64,000 bases of DNA from Achromobacter anxifer (lineage in GTDB: Bacteria > Pseudomonadota > Gammaproteobacteria > Burkholderiales > Burkholderiaceae_B): assembly GCF_903652925.1 (NCBI RefSeq), contig NZ_CAHLAR010000009.1, positions 1 through 64,000 on the forward strand. The letters run 5' to 3'. The translations under genes and the position numbers were made by a program. The notes below the pieces were generated by a model. The model saw only the letters and a program-made list of their open reading frames with translations, made no database searches and was not told the DNA's origin. Below are positions 36,377-44,663 of the stretch, one piece after another. How positions within the stretch are numbered: the stretch's first letter is position 1; every line of letters starts with the position of its first letter.

Positions 36377-36412
36377 CAGGCAGGCCCCGCACATGGGTGC
36401 GGGGCCTGCCTG
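36377..36412 (+). terminator. Perfect 15-bp hairpin after the fasciclin gene
   Basis: CAGGCAGGCCCCGCA and its exact complement enclose a 6-nt loop, 19 nt after the stop codon. No U-tract follows. It probably protects or ends the sigma/anti-sigma/fasciclin mRNA and separates it from the convergent reductase gene. Confidence 0.65.
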
Positions 36413-36550
36413 CTGCCTCCGCGCGTCAGGAACGCAACGGGAAGTTGCGGATATCGTCGGCCACCGGCGCTGCCACCAGCAGCAGCGACGGTATCGGCGC
36501 CAGCGTTCCCGCCGAGCCGAGCCCCAAGGCAAAGCAGAACTACGCGCCAG

Positions 36551-37597
36551 TCACGCCACGCCGGATTCGCTCAGTTGCTTGCGCCGGTGCTCGCCCTGGC
36601 GCACATGCATCCAGCCCGGGTACTCCGGCGGCAAGGCGCTGACCTGGTCCAGCTCGGCCAGCTCGTCCGCCGTCAGCCGGATGGCGGTGGCCGCCAGGTT
36701 GTCGTCCAGCTGGTCCACGCGCTTGGCGCCGATGATGACGCTGGTCACGGCCTGCTGATGCAGCAGCCAGGCCAAGGCCACCTGCGCCACCGACACGCCG
36801 CGCGCGCCGGCGATGCGCCGCAGGACGTCGATGCTGTCATAGGCGCGTTCCTGGTCGACCGGCGGAAAATCGAAGGCGGCGCGGCGGCTGCCGGCTTCGG
36901 CCTGGCCGTCGCGGCCGTACTTGCCGCTGAGCAGGCCGCCCGCCAGCGGGCTCCATACCATCAGGCCCACGCCCTCGCTTTGCAGCATGGGCACGATCTC
37001 GCGCTCCAGGTCGCGGCCGGCGATCGTGTAATAGGCCTGCAGCGACTCGAAGCGCGCCAGCCCCAGGCGCTCGGCAATGCCCAGCGCCTTCATGATCTGC
37101 CAGGCCGCCCAGTTGGACACGCCGACGTAGCGCACGTGGCCGTGCTGCACCAGGTTGTCCAGCGCCCGGACCGTCTCCTCGACCGGCGTGGCGGGATCGA
37201 AGCCGTGGATCTGGTAGAGGTCGATATGGTCCAGCTGCAGGCGCGCCAGGCTTTTCTTGACGCCGTCCATGATGTGCGCGCGCGAGTTGCCGCGGGCATT
37301 GACGCCGGCGCCCGTCTGGCCGAACACCTTGGTCGCGATGATGACGTCCTCGCGCGCCACCTTCAGGTCGCGCAGCGCCTGGCCGGTGATGACCTCGGAG
37401 CGGCCCTCCGAGTACACGTCGGCCGTATCGATAAAATTGACGCCGGCGTCCAGCGCCCGGCCCACCAGCCGGTTGGCGTCTTCCTGCTGCAGGTTGCCGA
37501 TCTTGCTCCACAGCTCGCCTTCGCCGCCGAAGGTCATGGTGCCCAGGCAGAGTTCCGACACGAACAGGCCGGTGCTTCCGAATTTCTTGTACCGCAT
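36551..37597 (-). CDS. Aldo/keto reductase
   Basis: A 348-residue NADPH-dependent reductase with a TIM barrel. The tetrad is visible: the aspartate and tyrosine in FIDTADVYSEGRSE, lysine in IATKVFG, and histidine in YQIHGFD. The C-terminal SVIIGAKRVDQLDDNLAA binds the cofactor phosphate. GGAG lies before the ATG. It is divergent from an AraC regulator whose likely binding motifs fill the gap, so control by that protein is expected. Confidence 0.93.
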   Translation of the reverse strand: MRYKKFGSTGLFVSELCLGTMTFGGEGELWSKIGNLQQEDANRLVGRALDAGVNFIDTADVYSEGRSEVITGQALRDLKVAREDVIIATKVFGQTGAGVNARGNSRAHIMDGVKKSLARLQLDHIDLYQIHGFDPATPVEETVRALDNLVQHGHVRYVGVSNWAAWQIMKALGIAERLGLARFESLQAYYTIAGRDLEREIVPMLQSEGVGLMVWSPLAGGLLSGKYGRDGQAEAGSRRAAFDFPPVDQERAYDSIDVLRRIAGARGVSVAQVALAWLLHQQAVTSVIIGAKRVDQLDDNLAATAIRLTADELAELDQVSALPPEYPGWMHVRQGEHRRKQLSESGVA

Positions 37598-37916
37598 GGT
37601 TGCGCTCCTTCAAGGGCTCGGCGGGCGCCGGCGTCCCGGGATGGGAGGCCCGCGGCGCGCCGGCCGGGTCGATAGGCAGTATGCGTCCGGGAGCCGGCGC
37701 GGGCGCTGCTTGATCCTGTGCTTTTTTTGCCCGATTCTCCGGCGATCGGGAGCGTTGCGCCGCGGACGCCCATTCCTCCGGATTTCCTGCCCATTTCTCC
37801 ATGGAAGGCGTCAAAGCCCGGATCGGGGCCCGCCAGGGCATACACTAAAAGGCACCCGATCCTCCAATTTTTCCGCCAGCTGCCCGCCCGCGGCGCGCCA
37901 GGCCACGGAGCCCTCC
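37598..37916. other. 319-bp divergent control region with four AraC-type motifs
   Basis: Four copies of a C-rich motif occur: GCCCGATTCTCC (37729-37740), GCCCATTCCTCC (37768-37779), GCCCATTTCTCC (37789-37800) and ACCCGATCCTCC (37854-37865). The two middle copies match at 11 of 12 bases and repeat at 21 bp, two helical turns, as AraC dimers prefer. A possible -10 (TACACT, 37841-37846) for the regulator lies between copies three and four. Confidence 0.6.
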
Positions 37917-38879
37917 ATGCCATTGACCACCGCACTAGCCGCTGACTTCGCCGGCCCGATCCTCGATGCCGCCTACGAGCCCGCGCGGCGCGAGCTGCTC
38001 TGCACGCTGGAACGCATGACGGGAGACCTGGAGGGTTCGCTCGATACGCCCATAGAGGGCCTGTACCTGCACCGCATCTCCCAACCCACCGGCGCCAAGC
38101 CCGGACTGCAAAAGGCCGCGCTAGGCGTCATCGCGCAAGGTTCCAAGCGCCTGCTCATTGGCGACGAGGCCTACGAGTACGACCCCTTCCACTACCTGAT
38201 TTCCTCGGTGGACCTGCCGGTCGTGGCCAAGGTGTCCGTCGCCAGCCCGACCCTGCCCTACCTGGGCCTGCGGCTGGACCTGAACGTGGAGGAGATCACC
38301 GCGCTGATCAGCGACGAGAACCTGCCGCCGCAGCCGCCCGCCGAGGCGGCGCGCGCCCTTTGCGTCAACCCGCTGGGCGGCTCCCTGCTGGACGCGGTGC
38401 TGCGCCTGCTGCGCCTGCTGGACACGCCGCGCGACATCCCCATCCTTGCGCCCCTGGTCAAGCGCGAGCTGCTGTACCGCCTGCTGATGAACGGCCAGGG
38501 CGCGGTGTTGCGCCAGTCGGTGCTGCAGGACAGCCAGCTCAACCGCGTCGCCAAGGCCATCCGCATCCTGCGCGACAACTACGCGCAGCCCTTGCGCGTG
38601 GAAGAGATCGCGCGCGACGTGCACATGAGCGTGTCTTCCCTGCACCATCATTTCAAGCAGGCCACGGCCATGAGCCCGCTGCAATACCAGAAGCACCTGC
38701 GCCTGCAGGAAGCCCGGCGCCTGATGCTGACCGACGACGCCGGCGTGGCGCTGGCCGCCCACTCCGTGGGCTATGAAAGCTCGTCGCAGTTCAGCCGCGA
38801 GTACAGCCGCCTGTTCGGCTCGCCCCCCCTGCGCGACAAGCAGCGCTGGAAGGACGAAACGGCCTCGGCGCAGGCCTGA
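37917..38879 (+). CDS. AraC-family transcriptional regulator
   Basis: A 320-residue regulator. The N-terminal AraC_N cupin-like domain (about 25-185) contains LYLHRISQPTGAKPGLQKAALGVIAQGSKR. The C-terminal double HTH (about 205-300) contains RVEEIARDVHMSVSSLHHHFKQATAMSPLQYQKHLRLQEAR and VGYESSSQFSREYSRLFG. It is divergent from the aldo/keto reductase, a common pairing in which aldehydes or electrophiles induce the reductase. Confidence 0.9.
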   Translation: MPLTTALAADFAGPILDAAYEPARRELLCTLERMTGDLEGSLDTPIEGLYLHRISQPTGAKPGLQKAALGVIAQGSKRLLIGDEAYEYDPFHYLISSVDLPVVAKVSVASPTLPYLGLRLDLNVEEITALISDENLPPQPPAEAARALCVNPLGGSLLDAVLRLLRLLDTPRDIPILAPLVKRELLYRLLMNGQGAVLRQSVLQDSQLNRVAKAIRILRDNYAQPLRVEEIARDVHMSVSSLHHHFKQATAMSPLQYQKHLRLQEARRLMLTDDAGVALAAHSVGYESSSQFSREYSRLFGSPPLRDKQRWKDETASAQA

Positions 38880-38920
38880 GGCACCCATTCCTCTGCGTAA
38901 GGGATAGCCCTAATCCTAAT

Positions 38921-38936
38921 TTGACAACGTTACCAT
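38921..38936. promoter_or_regulatory. Secondary LacI-family operator
   Basis: TTGACAACGTTACCAT matches the main operator at 13 of 16 positions, and its centre lies 33 bp upstream. Two sites about three helical turns apart allow cooperative binding. TTGACA here could also be a -35. Confidence 0.6.
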
Positions 38937-38953
38937 TAGACTGCCGCCATTAA

Positions 38954-38969
38954 ATGACAACGTTGTCAT
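38954..38969. promoter_or_regulatory. Perfect 16-bp LacI-family operator
   Basis: ATGACAACGTTGTCAT is an exact palindrome with the central CG pair typical of LacI/PurR/GntI operators. It lies 28-43 bp before the first gene of an operon that ends in a LacI-family gene (44664), the obvious regulator. Confidence 0.8.
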
Positions 38970-38996
38970 AACCCTGAATCCTTCTTCGGCGGCCGC

Positions 38997-40298
38997 ATGA
39001 ATCCCTTCCTGGAAACCCTGCTCGATACCCCACTGGACGACACCTACCGGGGCATTCCTCCGGGCGAGCCCGCGCTCCCGCTGCGCGCGGTGGCGTCCCG
39101 GCGCTGGCAGCCCAGGAACGGCGACATGGCCCTGCCCGTCCTGACCCTGGACGAGGCCGCCTTTGCCCACAACGTCGAACGGATCTTCCAGTACGCCCGC
39201 AGCCACGGCGCGGCGCTGGCGCCGCATGCCAAGACGCCGATGTCGCCGCAGATCGTGCAGCGCCTGCTCGACGCCGGCGCCTGGGGCGCCACCGTCGCCA
39301 ACCTGCAGCAGGCCGCCGTGCTGCTGCGCGCCGGCGTGACGCGCCTGATGCTGGGCAACGAGATTGGCGGCGCGGCCAGCGGCGCGCGCCTGGGCAAGCT
39401 GCTGGCGGCCTATCCCGATGCCCGCCTGCTGGCGTTCGCGGATTCCGCCGCCACGGTGCGTTCCCTGGCGGCCGCCGCGGCGCAGGCCGGCCGGCCCGCG
39501 GAAGTGCTGGTGGAAGTCGGCGGCGGCCGCGCCGGCGCGCGCGATGACGCCGCCGTCACCGCCATCCTGGACGCCATCCGCGAACAGGACGGCAAGCTGG
39601 CGCTGGCCGGCGTGGCCACCTATGAAGGCGCCGTCGCCAGCTCGGACGCGGCGCTCACCGCCACCAATATCGCCGCGCTGATGGAGCGCGCCGCCCGCGC
39701 TTTCCGCCAGGTGCGCGCCCTGGCGCCGCACTCGCCGCTGGTGTTCACCGCCGGCGGCTCGGCCTTTTTCGACCAGGTCACGCAGGCCGCCAAGCCCTGG
39801 CTGGCCGAGGACGGCAACGCCCAGCTGGTGCTGCGCAGCGGCGCCATCTTCTTCCACGACCACGGCACCTACCAGCGCGCCCTGCAAGCCATGGACGCGC
39901 GCGCCGGCTTCCAGGTCGACGGCCAGGCGCGCAATGCGGCCACCGATTTCCGGCCGGCCCTGCGCCTGTGGGGCGAGGTCCTGTCGCGTCCGGAACCGGG
40001 CTTGGCGATCTGCGGCTTCGGCATGCGCGACGTGTCCTATGACCAGGACCTGCCCGCGCCGCTGGCCGCCTTCCGCGACGGCGCGCCCCTGGCCGGCTGG
40101 GACGCCCAGGCCCGCGTCACGCGGCTCAACGACCAGCACGCCTTCCTTGCGATCGCGCCGGACAGCGCGCTGGCGCCCGGCGACGTGATCGAGTTCGGCA
40201 TTTCGCATCCCTGCACCTGTCTGGACCGCTGGCGCGTGTTCTTCGGCCTGGACGCCGACGGCCGCGTGCAGTCGGCCTACCGCACGTTCTTCGGGTAA
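38997..40298 (+). CDS. D-serine/D-threonine dehydratase-type PLP enzyme (fold type III)
   Basis: A 433-residue enzyme of the alanine-racemase-like D-serine dehydratase/D-threonine aldolase family. The PLP lysine is Lys79 in PHAKTPM. The C-terminal metal site is FGISHPCTCLDRW, with His404 and Cys406. The reaction would be deamination of a D-hydroxy amino acid to a 2-oxo acid, or aldol cleavage. It is the first gene of an operon with a polar amino acid importer and RidA. RidA hydrolyses the enamine made by such dehydratases, which favours the dehydratase role. Confidence 0.88.
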   Translation: MNPFLETLLDTPLDDTYRGIPPGEPALPLRAVASRRWQPRNGDMALPVLTLDEAAFAHNVERIFQYARSHGAALAPHAKTPMSPQIVQRLLDAGAWGATVANLQQAAVLLRAGVTRLMLGNEIGGAASGARLGKLLAAYPDARLLAFADSAATVRSLAAAAAQAGRPAEVLVEVGGGRAGARDDAAVTAILDAIREQDGKLALAGVATYEGAVASSDAALTATNIAALMERAARAFRQVRALAPHSPLVFTAGGSAFFDQVTQAAKPWLAEDGNAQLVLRSGAIFFHDHGTYQRALQAMDARAGFQVDGQARNAATDFRPALRLWGEVLSRPEPGLAICGFGMRDVSYDQDLPAPLAAFRDGAPLAGWDAQARVTRLNDQHAFLAIAPDSALAPGDVIEFGISHPCTCLDRWRVFFGLDADGRVQSAYRTFFG

Positions 40299-40301
40299 GC
40301 C

Positions 40302-40970
40302 ATGCAACAGCTGAACTTCCAACAGATCTGGCGCTACCGCGAGCAGCTCTGGGACGGCATCCAGGTCACGCTGGAACTGACCGTCATCGCCGTGATCGCC
40401 GGGCTGGCCATCGGATTGGCCGGCGCCCTGCTGACGCGCCACGGCCCCAAGCCGGTCAAGCTGGCGCTGCGCGCCTACGTCGAAGTGTTCCGCAACACGC
40501 CGTCGCTGATCCAGCTGTTCGTGGTGTTCTTCGTGCTGCCGGGCCTGGGCCTGCGCATGCCGCCCTTCGTGGCCGCCGCGCTGGCGCTCAGCCTGTACTT
40601 CGGCGCCTATGCCATCGAAATCCTGCGCGCGGGCCTGGATTCGATTCCGCGCAGCCAGATCGAGGCCGGCCACTGCCTGGGCCTGAGCTCCTGGCAGGTG
40701 TACCGCCACATCGTGCTGGCGCCGGCCCTGCGCAACGTCTATCCCGCCCTGGGCACGCAGCTGGTCATCCTGCTGCTGGGCACTTCGCTGGCCTCGCAGG
40801 TATCGGCCGAGGACCTGTTCCACGCCGGCAGCTTCATCGAAAGCCGCACCTACCGCAGCTTCGAGGTCTATGCGGTGATCTGCGGCATCTATTTCACGCT
40901 GGTGCTGATCACCAAGGCCCTGCTGGCGCTGGCCGGCAGCCTGGCGTTCAACTGGCCCGTGCGCCGCTAG
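40302..40970 (+). CDS. Polar amino acid ABC transporter permease
   Basis: A 222-residue HisM/GlnP-type permease with about five helices. EVFRNTPSLIQLFVVFFVLP and the EAA loop IEAGHCLGLSSWQVYRHIVLAPALRNVYP are typical. It starts 3 bp after the PLP enzyme gene. Confidence 0.92.
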   Translation: MQQLNFQQIWRYREQLWDGIQVTLELTVIAVIAGLAIGLAGALLTRHGPKPVKLALRAYVEVFRNTPSLIQLFVVFFVLPGLGLRMPPFVAAALALSLYFGAYAIEILRAGLDSIPRSQIEAGHCLGLSSWQVYRHIVLAPALRNVYPALGTQLVILLLGTSLASQVSAEDLFHAGSFIESRTYRSFEVYAVICGIYFTLVLITKALLALAGSLAFNWPVRR

Positions 40971-40981
40971 GAGCCGCAAGC

Positions 40982-41632
40982 ATGCGTACGTTTACCCTGA
41001 GCGACTTCGCGTCCCTGATCAGCGCGCTGCAGTGGACGGTGGCCCTGGTGCTGATCGCGCTGGCCATCGGCGCGCCGCTGGGCCTGGGGCTGGCGCTATT
41101 GCGCGGCCATCGCGCGGCGCCGCTGCGCTGGCTGGCCGCGACCCTGCAACAGCTGGTCCAAGGCGTGCCGCTCCTGGGCCTGCTGATGTTCTTCTACTTC
41201 GGCATGCCGGTGTTCCTCGGCATCGAGGTGCCCGCGCTGACCGCCGTCAGCGTCGCCTTCATCATCTACACCGCGGCCTTCCTGGGCCAGATCTGGTACG
41301 GCGGCATCCAGGCCGTGAAGCACGAGCAATGGGAAGCCGCCGCCTGCCTGGGACTGTCCAAATGGCACCAGTTCCGCCACGTGATCGCGCCGCAGGCGTT
41401 CCGCCTGTCGCTGCCGCCCACGGTGGGCTTCCTGGTGCAGCTGATCAAGGGCACCTCGCTGGCCTCGGTGGTGGGTTTCGTCGAACTGGCGCGCGCCGGG
41501 CAGATCGCCAGCGCCGCCACCTTCCAGCCCCTGCTGGTCTATTCCTGCGTCGCCCTGCTGTATTTCGCGGCGTGCCTGCCCCTGACGATGTGGGCCCGTA
41601 ACCTGGAGGGCCGCTTCCATGGCGCTCGTTGA
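40982..41632 (+). CDS. Polar amino acid ABC transporter permease
   Basis: A 216-residue second permease with about five helices and the EAA loop WEAAACLGLSKWHQFRHVIAPQAFR. It forms the channel with the preceding protein. Its 3' end overlaps the ATPase gene by 14 bp. Confidence 0.92.
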   Translation: MRTFTLSDFASLISALQWTVALVLIALAIGAPLGLGLALLRGHRAAPLRWLAATLQQLVQGVPLLGLLMFFYFGMPVFLGIEVPALTAVSVAFIIYTAAFLGQIWYGGIQAVKHEQWEAAACLGLSKWHQFRHVIAPQAFRLSLPPTVGFLVQLIKGTSLASVVGFVELARAGQIASAATFQPLLVYSCVALLYFAACLPLTMWARNLEGRFHGAR

Positions 41633-42359
41633 AGTTTCCAACATCCATAAACGCTTCGGCGCCAACGCGGTGCTCAACGGCGTCTCGCTCGAAGTCAACG
41701 AAGGCGAGATCGTCACCATCATCGGCCGCTCCGGCTCGGGCAAGTCCACGCTGCTGCGCTGCCTGAACGCGCTGGAGACGGTGGACGACGGCGACATCCG
41801 CATCGGCGGCGAGCGCGTGCACGCCGGCATGCCCGGCCTGCGCCAGTTCCGCCAGCGCGTGGGCATCGTGTTCCAGCAGTTCAACCTGTTTCCGCACCTG
41901 AACGTGGAGCGCAATATCACGCTGGCGCCCACGCTCAACGGCAAGATCGCCAAGTCGCAGGGCCGCGAGCTGGCGCTGGACGTGCTGCGCCGCGTCGGCC
42001 TGGCCGAGAAGATCGACGCCTATCCGGCCCTGCTGTCGGGCGGCCAGCAGCAGCGCGTGGCGATCGCCCGCTGCCTGGCCATGGCGCCGCAACTGATGCT
42101 GTTCGACGAGGTCACCTCGGCGCTGGACCCGGAACTGGTGGGCGAGGTGCTGAAGGTCATGGAAGACATGGCGCGCCAGGGCATGACCATGGTGCTGGTG
42201 ACGCACGAAATGGCATTCGCCCGCAACGTCGCGTCCAAGGTCGTGTTCATGCACCAGGGCCGCGTCTGGGAACAGGGCCCGCCCGCCGAACTCTTCGCCA
42301 ATCCCCAAACCCCCGAGCTGCGCCAGTTCATCGGCACGGCCGCGCCTACCACCCACTAA
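41619..42359 (+). CDS. Polar amino acid ABC transporter ATP-binding protein
   Basis: A 246-residue ATPase of GlnQ/HisP type. Walker A GRSGSGKSTLLRC, signature LSGGQQQRVAIARC, Walker B LMLFDEVTSALDP and switch VTHEMAFARN are intact. Length and sequence are standard. Confidence 0.94.
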   Translation: MALVEVSNIHKRFGANAVLNGVSLEVNEGEIVTIIGRSGSGKSTLLRCLNALETVDDGDIRIGGERVHAGMPGLRQFRQRVGIVFQQFNLFPHLNVERNITLAPTLNGKIAKSQGRELALDVLRRVGLAEKIDAYPALLSGGQQQRVAIARCLAMAPQLMLFDEVTSALDPELVGEVLKVMEDMARQGMTMVLVTHEMAFARNVASKVVFMHQGRVWEQGPPAELFANPQTPELRQFIGTAAPTTH

Positions 42360-42383
42360 GCCATCCGCCACTGGAGTCATTGC

Positions 42384-43169
42384 ATGAAACTGTTCGCCAA
42401 GCTGGCCGCCGCCGCGGCCGTCTGTCTCTCCCTGGCCGCGCCCGCCTCGGCCGCCGACAAACTGCAGGACGTGCTGGGCGCGGGCAAGCTGCGCGTCGGC
42501 GTGCTGATGGATGCCGCGCCCTGGGGCTTCAAGGATGCCAAGGGCGAGGCCGCGGGCCTGGACATCGACCTGGCCAAGCTCATGGCCGCCGACATGGGCG
42601 TGAAGCTGGAGCTGGTGCAGGTCACCGGCGCCAGCCGCATTCCCAGCCTGCTGGCCGGCAAGGTCGACGTGCTGATCGCCGCCGCCGGCGCCACGCCCGA
42701 GCGCGCCCAGCAGGTCATGTTCTCGCAGCCCTACGCCGCGGTGAACCTGGGCGTGTACGGCGGTGAAGCCATGCCGCAAGCCAAGACCGTGGAAGAACTG
42801 AAGGGCCACAGCATCGCCGTCGCCAAGGGCTCCACCTTGGACATCTGGCTGACCGACAACGCGCCGGGCGCCAAGCTGGTGCGCTTCGAGGACACGCCCT
42901 CGGCCGTGGCGGCCTATCTGGCCGGGCAGTCGGAATCGTTCGCCGAGAACAGCGCCATCGCGCTCAAGGTAGCCGAGGACAACCCCTCCAAGGCGCCGCA
43001 GCTCAAGTTCCTGATCCGCCAGTCGCCCGCCCACGCCGCCGTGCAGCAAGGCCAGCAGAACCTGCTGAACTGGATCAACACCTTCCTCTTCACCAACCGC
43101 CTGAACGGCAAGCTGCCGGCCCTGCAGGAGAAGTGGTTCAAGGAAGCCCAGACCCTGCCGCAGATGTAA
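42384..43169 (+). CDS. Polar amino acid ABC transporter substrate-binding protein
   Basis: A 261-residue periplasmic protein with a signal peptide ending APASA-AD. The mature chain carries KLRVGVLMDAAPWGFKDAKGEAAGLDIDLAKLMA, the family-3 solute-binding pattern. The amino acid carboxylate-binding arginine is seen in GASRIPSLLAGKVD. Ligand unknown; a D- or N-acyl amino acid would fit the neighbours. Confidence 0.92.
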   Translation: MKLFAKLAAAAAVCLSLAAPASAADKLQDVLGAGKLRVGVLMDAAPWGFKDAKGEAAGLDIDLAKLMAADMGVKLELVQVTGASRIPSLLAGKVDVLIAAAGATPERAQQVMFSQPYAAVNLGVYGGEAMPQAKTVEELKGHSIAVAKGSTLDIWLTDNAPGAKLVRFEDTPSAVAAYLAGQSESFAENSAIALKVAEDNPSKAPQLKFLIRQSPAHAAVQQGQQNLLNWINTFLFTNRLNGKLPALQEKWFKEAQTLPQM

Positions 43170-43193
43170 TCGCCTCACCCATCAAGGACTCGC

Positions 43194-43541
43194 ATGATCA
43201 AACGCTACAAATCCGGCTCGCGCATGAGCCAGGCCGTGTCGTACAACGGCTTCGTGTTCATCGCCGGCCAGGTGGCCGACAACCGCCAGGGCTCGCTGGA
43301 ATCGCAGACCCGCGAAGTGCTGGCCAAGATCGAAGCGCTGCTGGCCGAGGCCGGCAGCGACAAGTCGCGCCTGCTGGCGGTGGACGTGTTCCTGCCCGCC
43401 ATCGGCGACTTCGACGCCATGAACAGTGTCTACGACGCCTGGATCGATCCCGCCAATCCGCCCGCCCGCGCCTGCGTCGAGGCCCGCCTGGCCGACCCCG
43501 ACCTGCGGGTCGAGATGACCGCGGTCGCCGCGCTGCGCTAA
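43194..43541 (+). CDS. ridA: RidA family enamine/imine deaminase
   Basis: A 115-residue RidA/YjgF protein. It shows MSQAVSYNGFVFIAGQVADNRQ, the middle ALLAEAGSDKSRLLAVDVFL, and PPARACVEARLADPDLRVEM with the substrate-binding arginine. RidA removes 2-aminoacrylate and related enamines formed by PLP dehydratases, which matches the first gene of this operon. Confidence 0.9.
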   Translation: MIKRYKSGSRMSQAVSYNGFVFIAGQVADNRQGSLESQTREVLAKIEALLAEAGSDKSRLLAVDVFLPAIGDFDAMNSVYDAWIDPANPPARACVEARLADPDLRVEMTAVAALR

Positions 43542-43572
43542 GCGCGGCCCGCCCCCCTTCCGATCCATTCTT

Positions 43573-43591
43573 GCGCCGCCCCCCGCGGCGC
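43573..43591 (+). promoter_or_regulatory. Hairpin upstream of the deacylase start
   Basis: GCGCCGC and GCGGCGC pair over 7 bp around a C5 loop, ending 12 nt before the ATG. No Shine-Dalgarno sequence is visible between hairpin and ATG, so translation of the deacylase may be weak or structure-dependent. Confidence 0.5.
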
Positions 43592-43603
43592 CATTGCTTC
43601 CCC

Positions 43604-44638
43604 ATGCATACCGGCCTGTTTCACGAGATAGACTTCGACGCCGACGGCAAGGCGCTCAGCTTCCTGGGCACCCCCTATTCGGTGGACCGTTCGCCCTACT
43701 ACCAGATCAAGACGCCCATCTGCCGCATCCGCAACGGCAGCGGCCCGCGCGTGCTGCTGATGGCGGGCAATCACGGCGACGAATACGAAGGCGAAGTCGC
43801 CCTGGGCCGGCTGATCCGCCGCCTGGATCCCGCGCGCGTGCGCGGCGAGGTCACCATCCTGCCGCTGGCCAACCTGCCCGCCGTGATGGCGGCGCGGCGG
43901 CGTTCGCCGCTGGACCACGGCAATCTCAACCGCGCCTTTCCCGGCGTGCCCGGCGGCACGCCGACCGAGAGGCTGGCGCACTTCCTGGAGCATGAGCTGT
44001 TTCCGCGCCATGACGTGGTGTTCGATATCCATTCCGGCGGCACCTCGATGGCGCACCTGCCCACCGCCCTGATCGAACGCCAGGATTCGCCCGAGCGCAT
44101 GGCGCGCGCGCTGGACCTGATGAGATCGCTGGGCATGAGCCACGCCTTCGTTGCCGCCAACGGCCGCGATGCGCCCACCTCCATGGCGGCGGCGGCGCGC
44201 GCCGGCGCCATCGGCATCAGCGGCGAATTCGGCGGCGGCGGCACGCTGACGCCAGCGACGTTGGCCGCCACGCAGCGCGCCATCGACAACCTGCTGCAGA
44301 AGCTGGGCGTGACGGACGCGCCGGTGCTGGGCCCGCACCAGCCCGCCGCCCCCGGCATGCAGCTGCTGGAGCTGGACAGCCACGAACAGAACATCTTCGC
44401 CACCCGCCGGGGCTGGTTCGAACCCGCGGTCGACATCGGCGCGACCGTCCGCCAGGGCGATGTCGCGGGCTACTACCACGACCTCAACCAGCTGCACGCG
44501 GAAGAGGAAGTCCTGCGCTTCCGGGTATCGGGCATCGTCATTTCGCGGCGCCTGCATACCGACTGCGAATCGGGCGACAGCCTGATCCAGGTTGCGCGCC
44601 CGGTCGGCCAGGCTGATATCCTGACGGCTGCCGCCTGA
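43604..44638 (+). CDS. Succinylglutamate desuccinylase/aspartoacylase family deacylase
   Basis: A 344-residue zinc carboxypeptidase-fold enzyme. Zinc ligands are His57 and Glu60 in GNHGDEYEGE and His143 in VVFDIHSGG. Relatives release an amino acid from N-acetyl or N-succinyl forms (for example DoeB in ectoine breakdown). In this operon it could free the amino acid for the PLP dehydratase. The ATG has no clear ribosome binding site and follows a hairpin. Confidence 0.88.
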   Translation: MHTGLFHEIDFDADGKALSFLGTPYSVDRSPYYQIKTPICRIRNGSGPRVLLMAGNHGDEYEGEVALGRLIRRLDPARVRGEVTILPLANLPAVMAARRRSPLDHGNLNRAFPGVPGGTPTERLAHFLEHELFPRHDVVFDIHSGGTSMAHLPTALIERQDSPERMARALDLMRSLGMSHAFVAANGRDAPTSMAAAARAGAIGISGEFGGGGTLTPATLAATQRAIDNLLQKLGVTDAPVLGPHQPAAPGMQLLELDSHEQNIFATRRGWFEPAVDIGATVRQGDVAGYYHDLNQLHAEEEVLRFRVSGIVISRRLHTDCESGDSLIQVARPVGQADILTAAA

Positions 44639-44663
44639 ACCCGGAACAATCAAAAGAAACCGC

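Noticed and set aside
36413-36550. Short minus-strand fragment with a hydrophobic stretch (reads like a protein C-terminus)
   Set aside because: It has no start codon or ribosome binding site, and 138 bp is too little to name a pseudogene.
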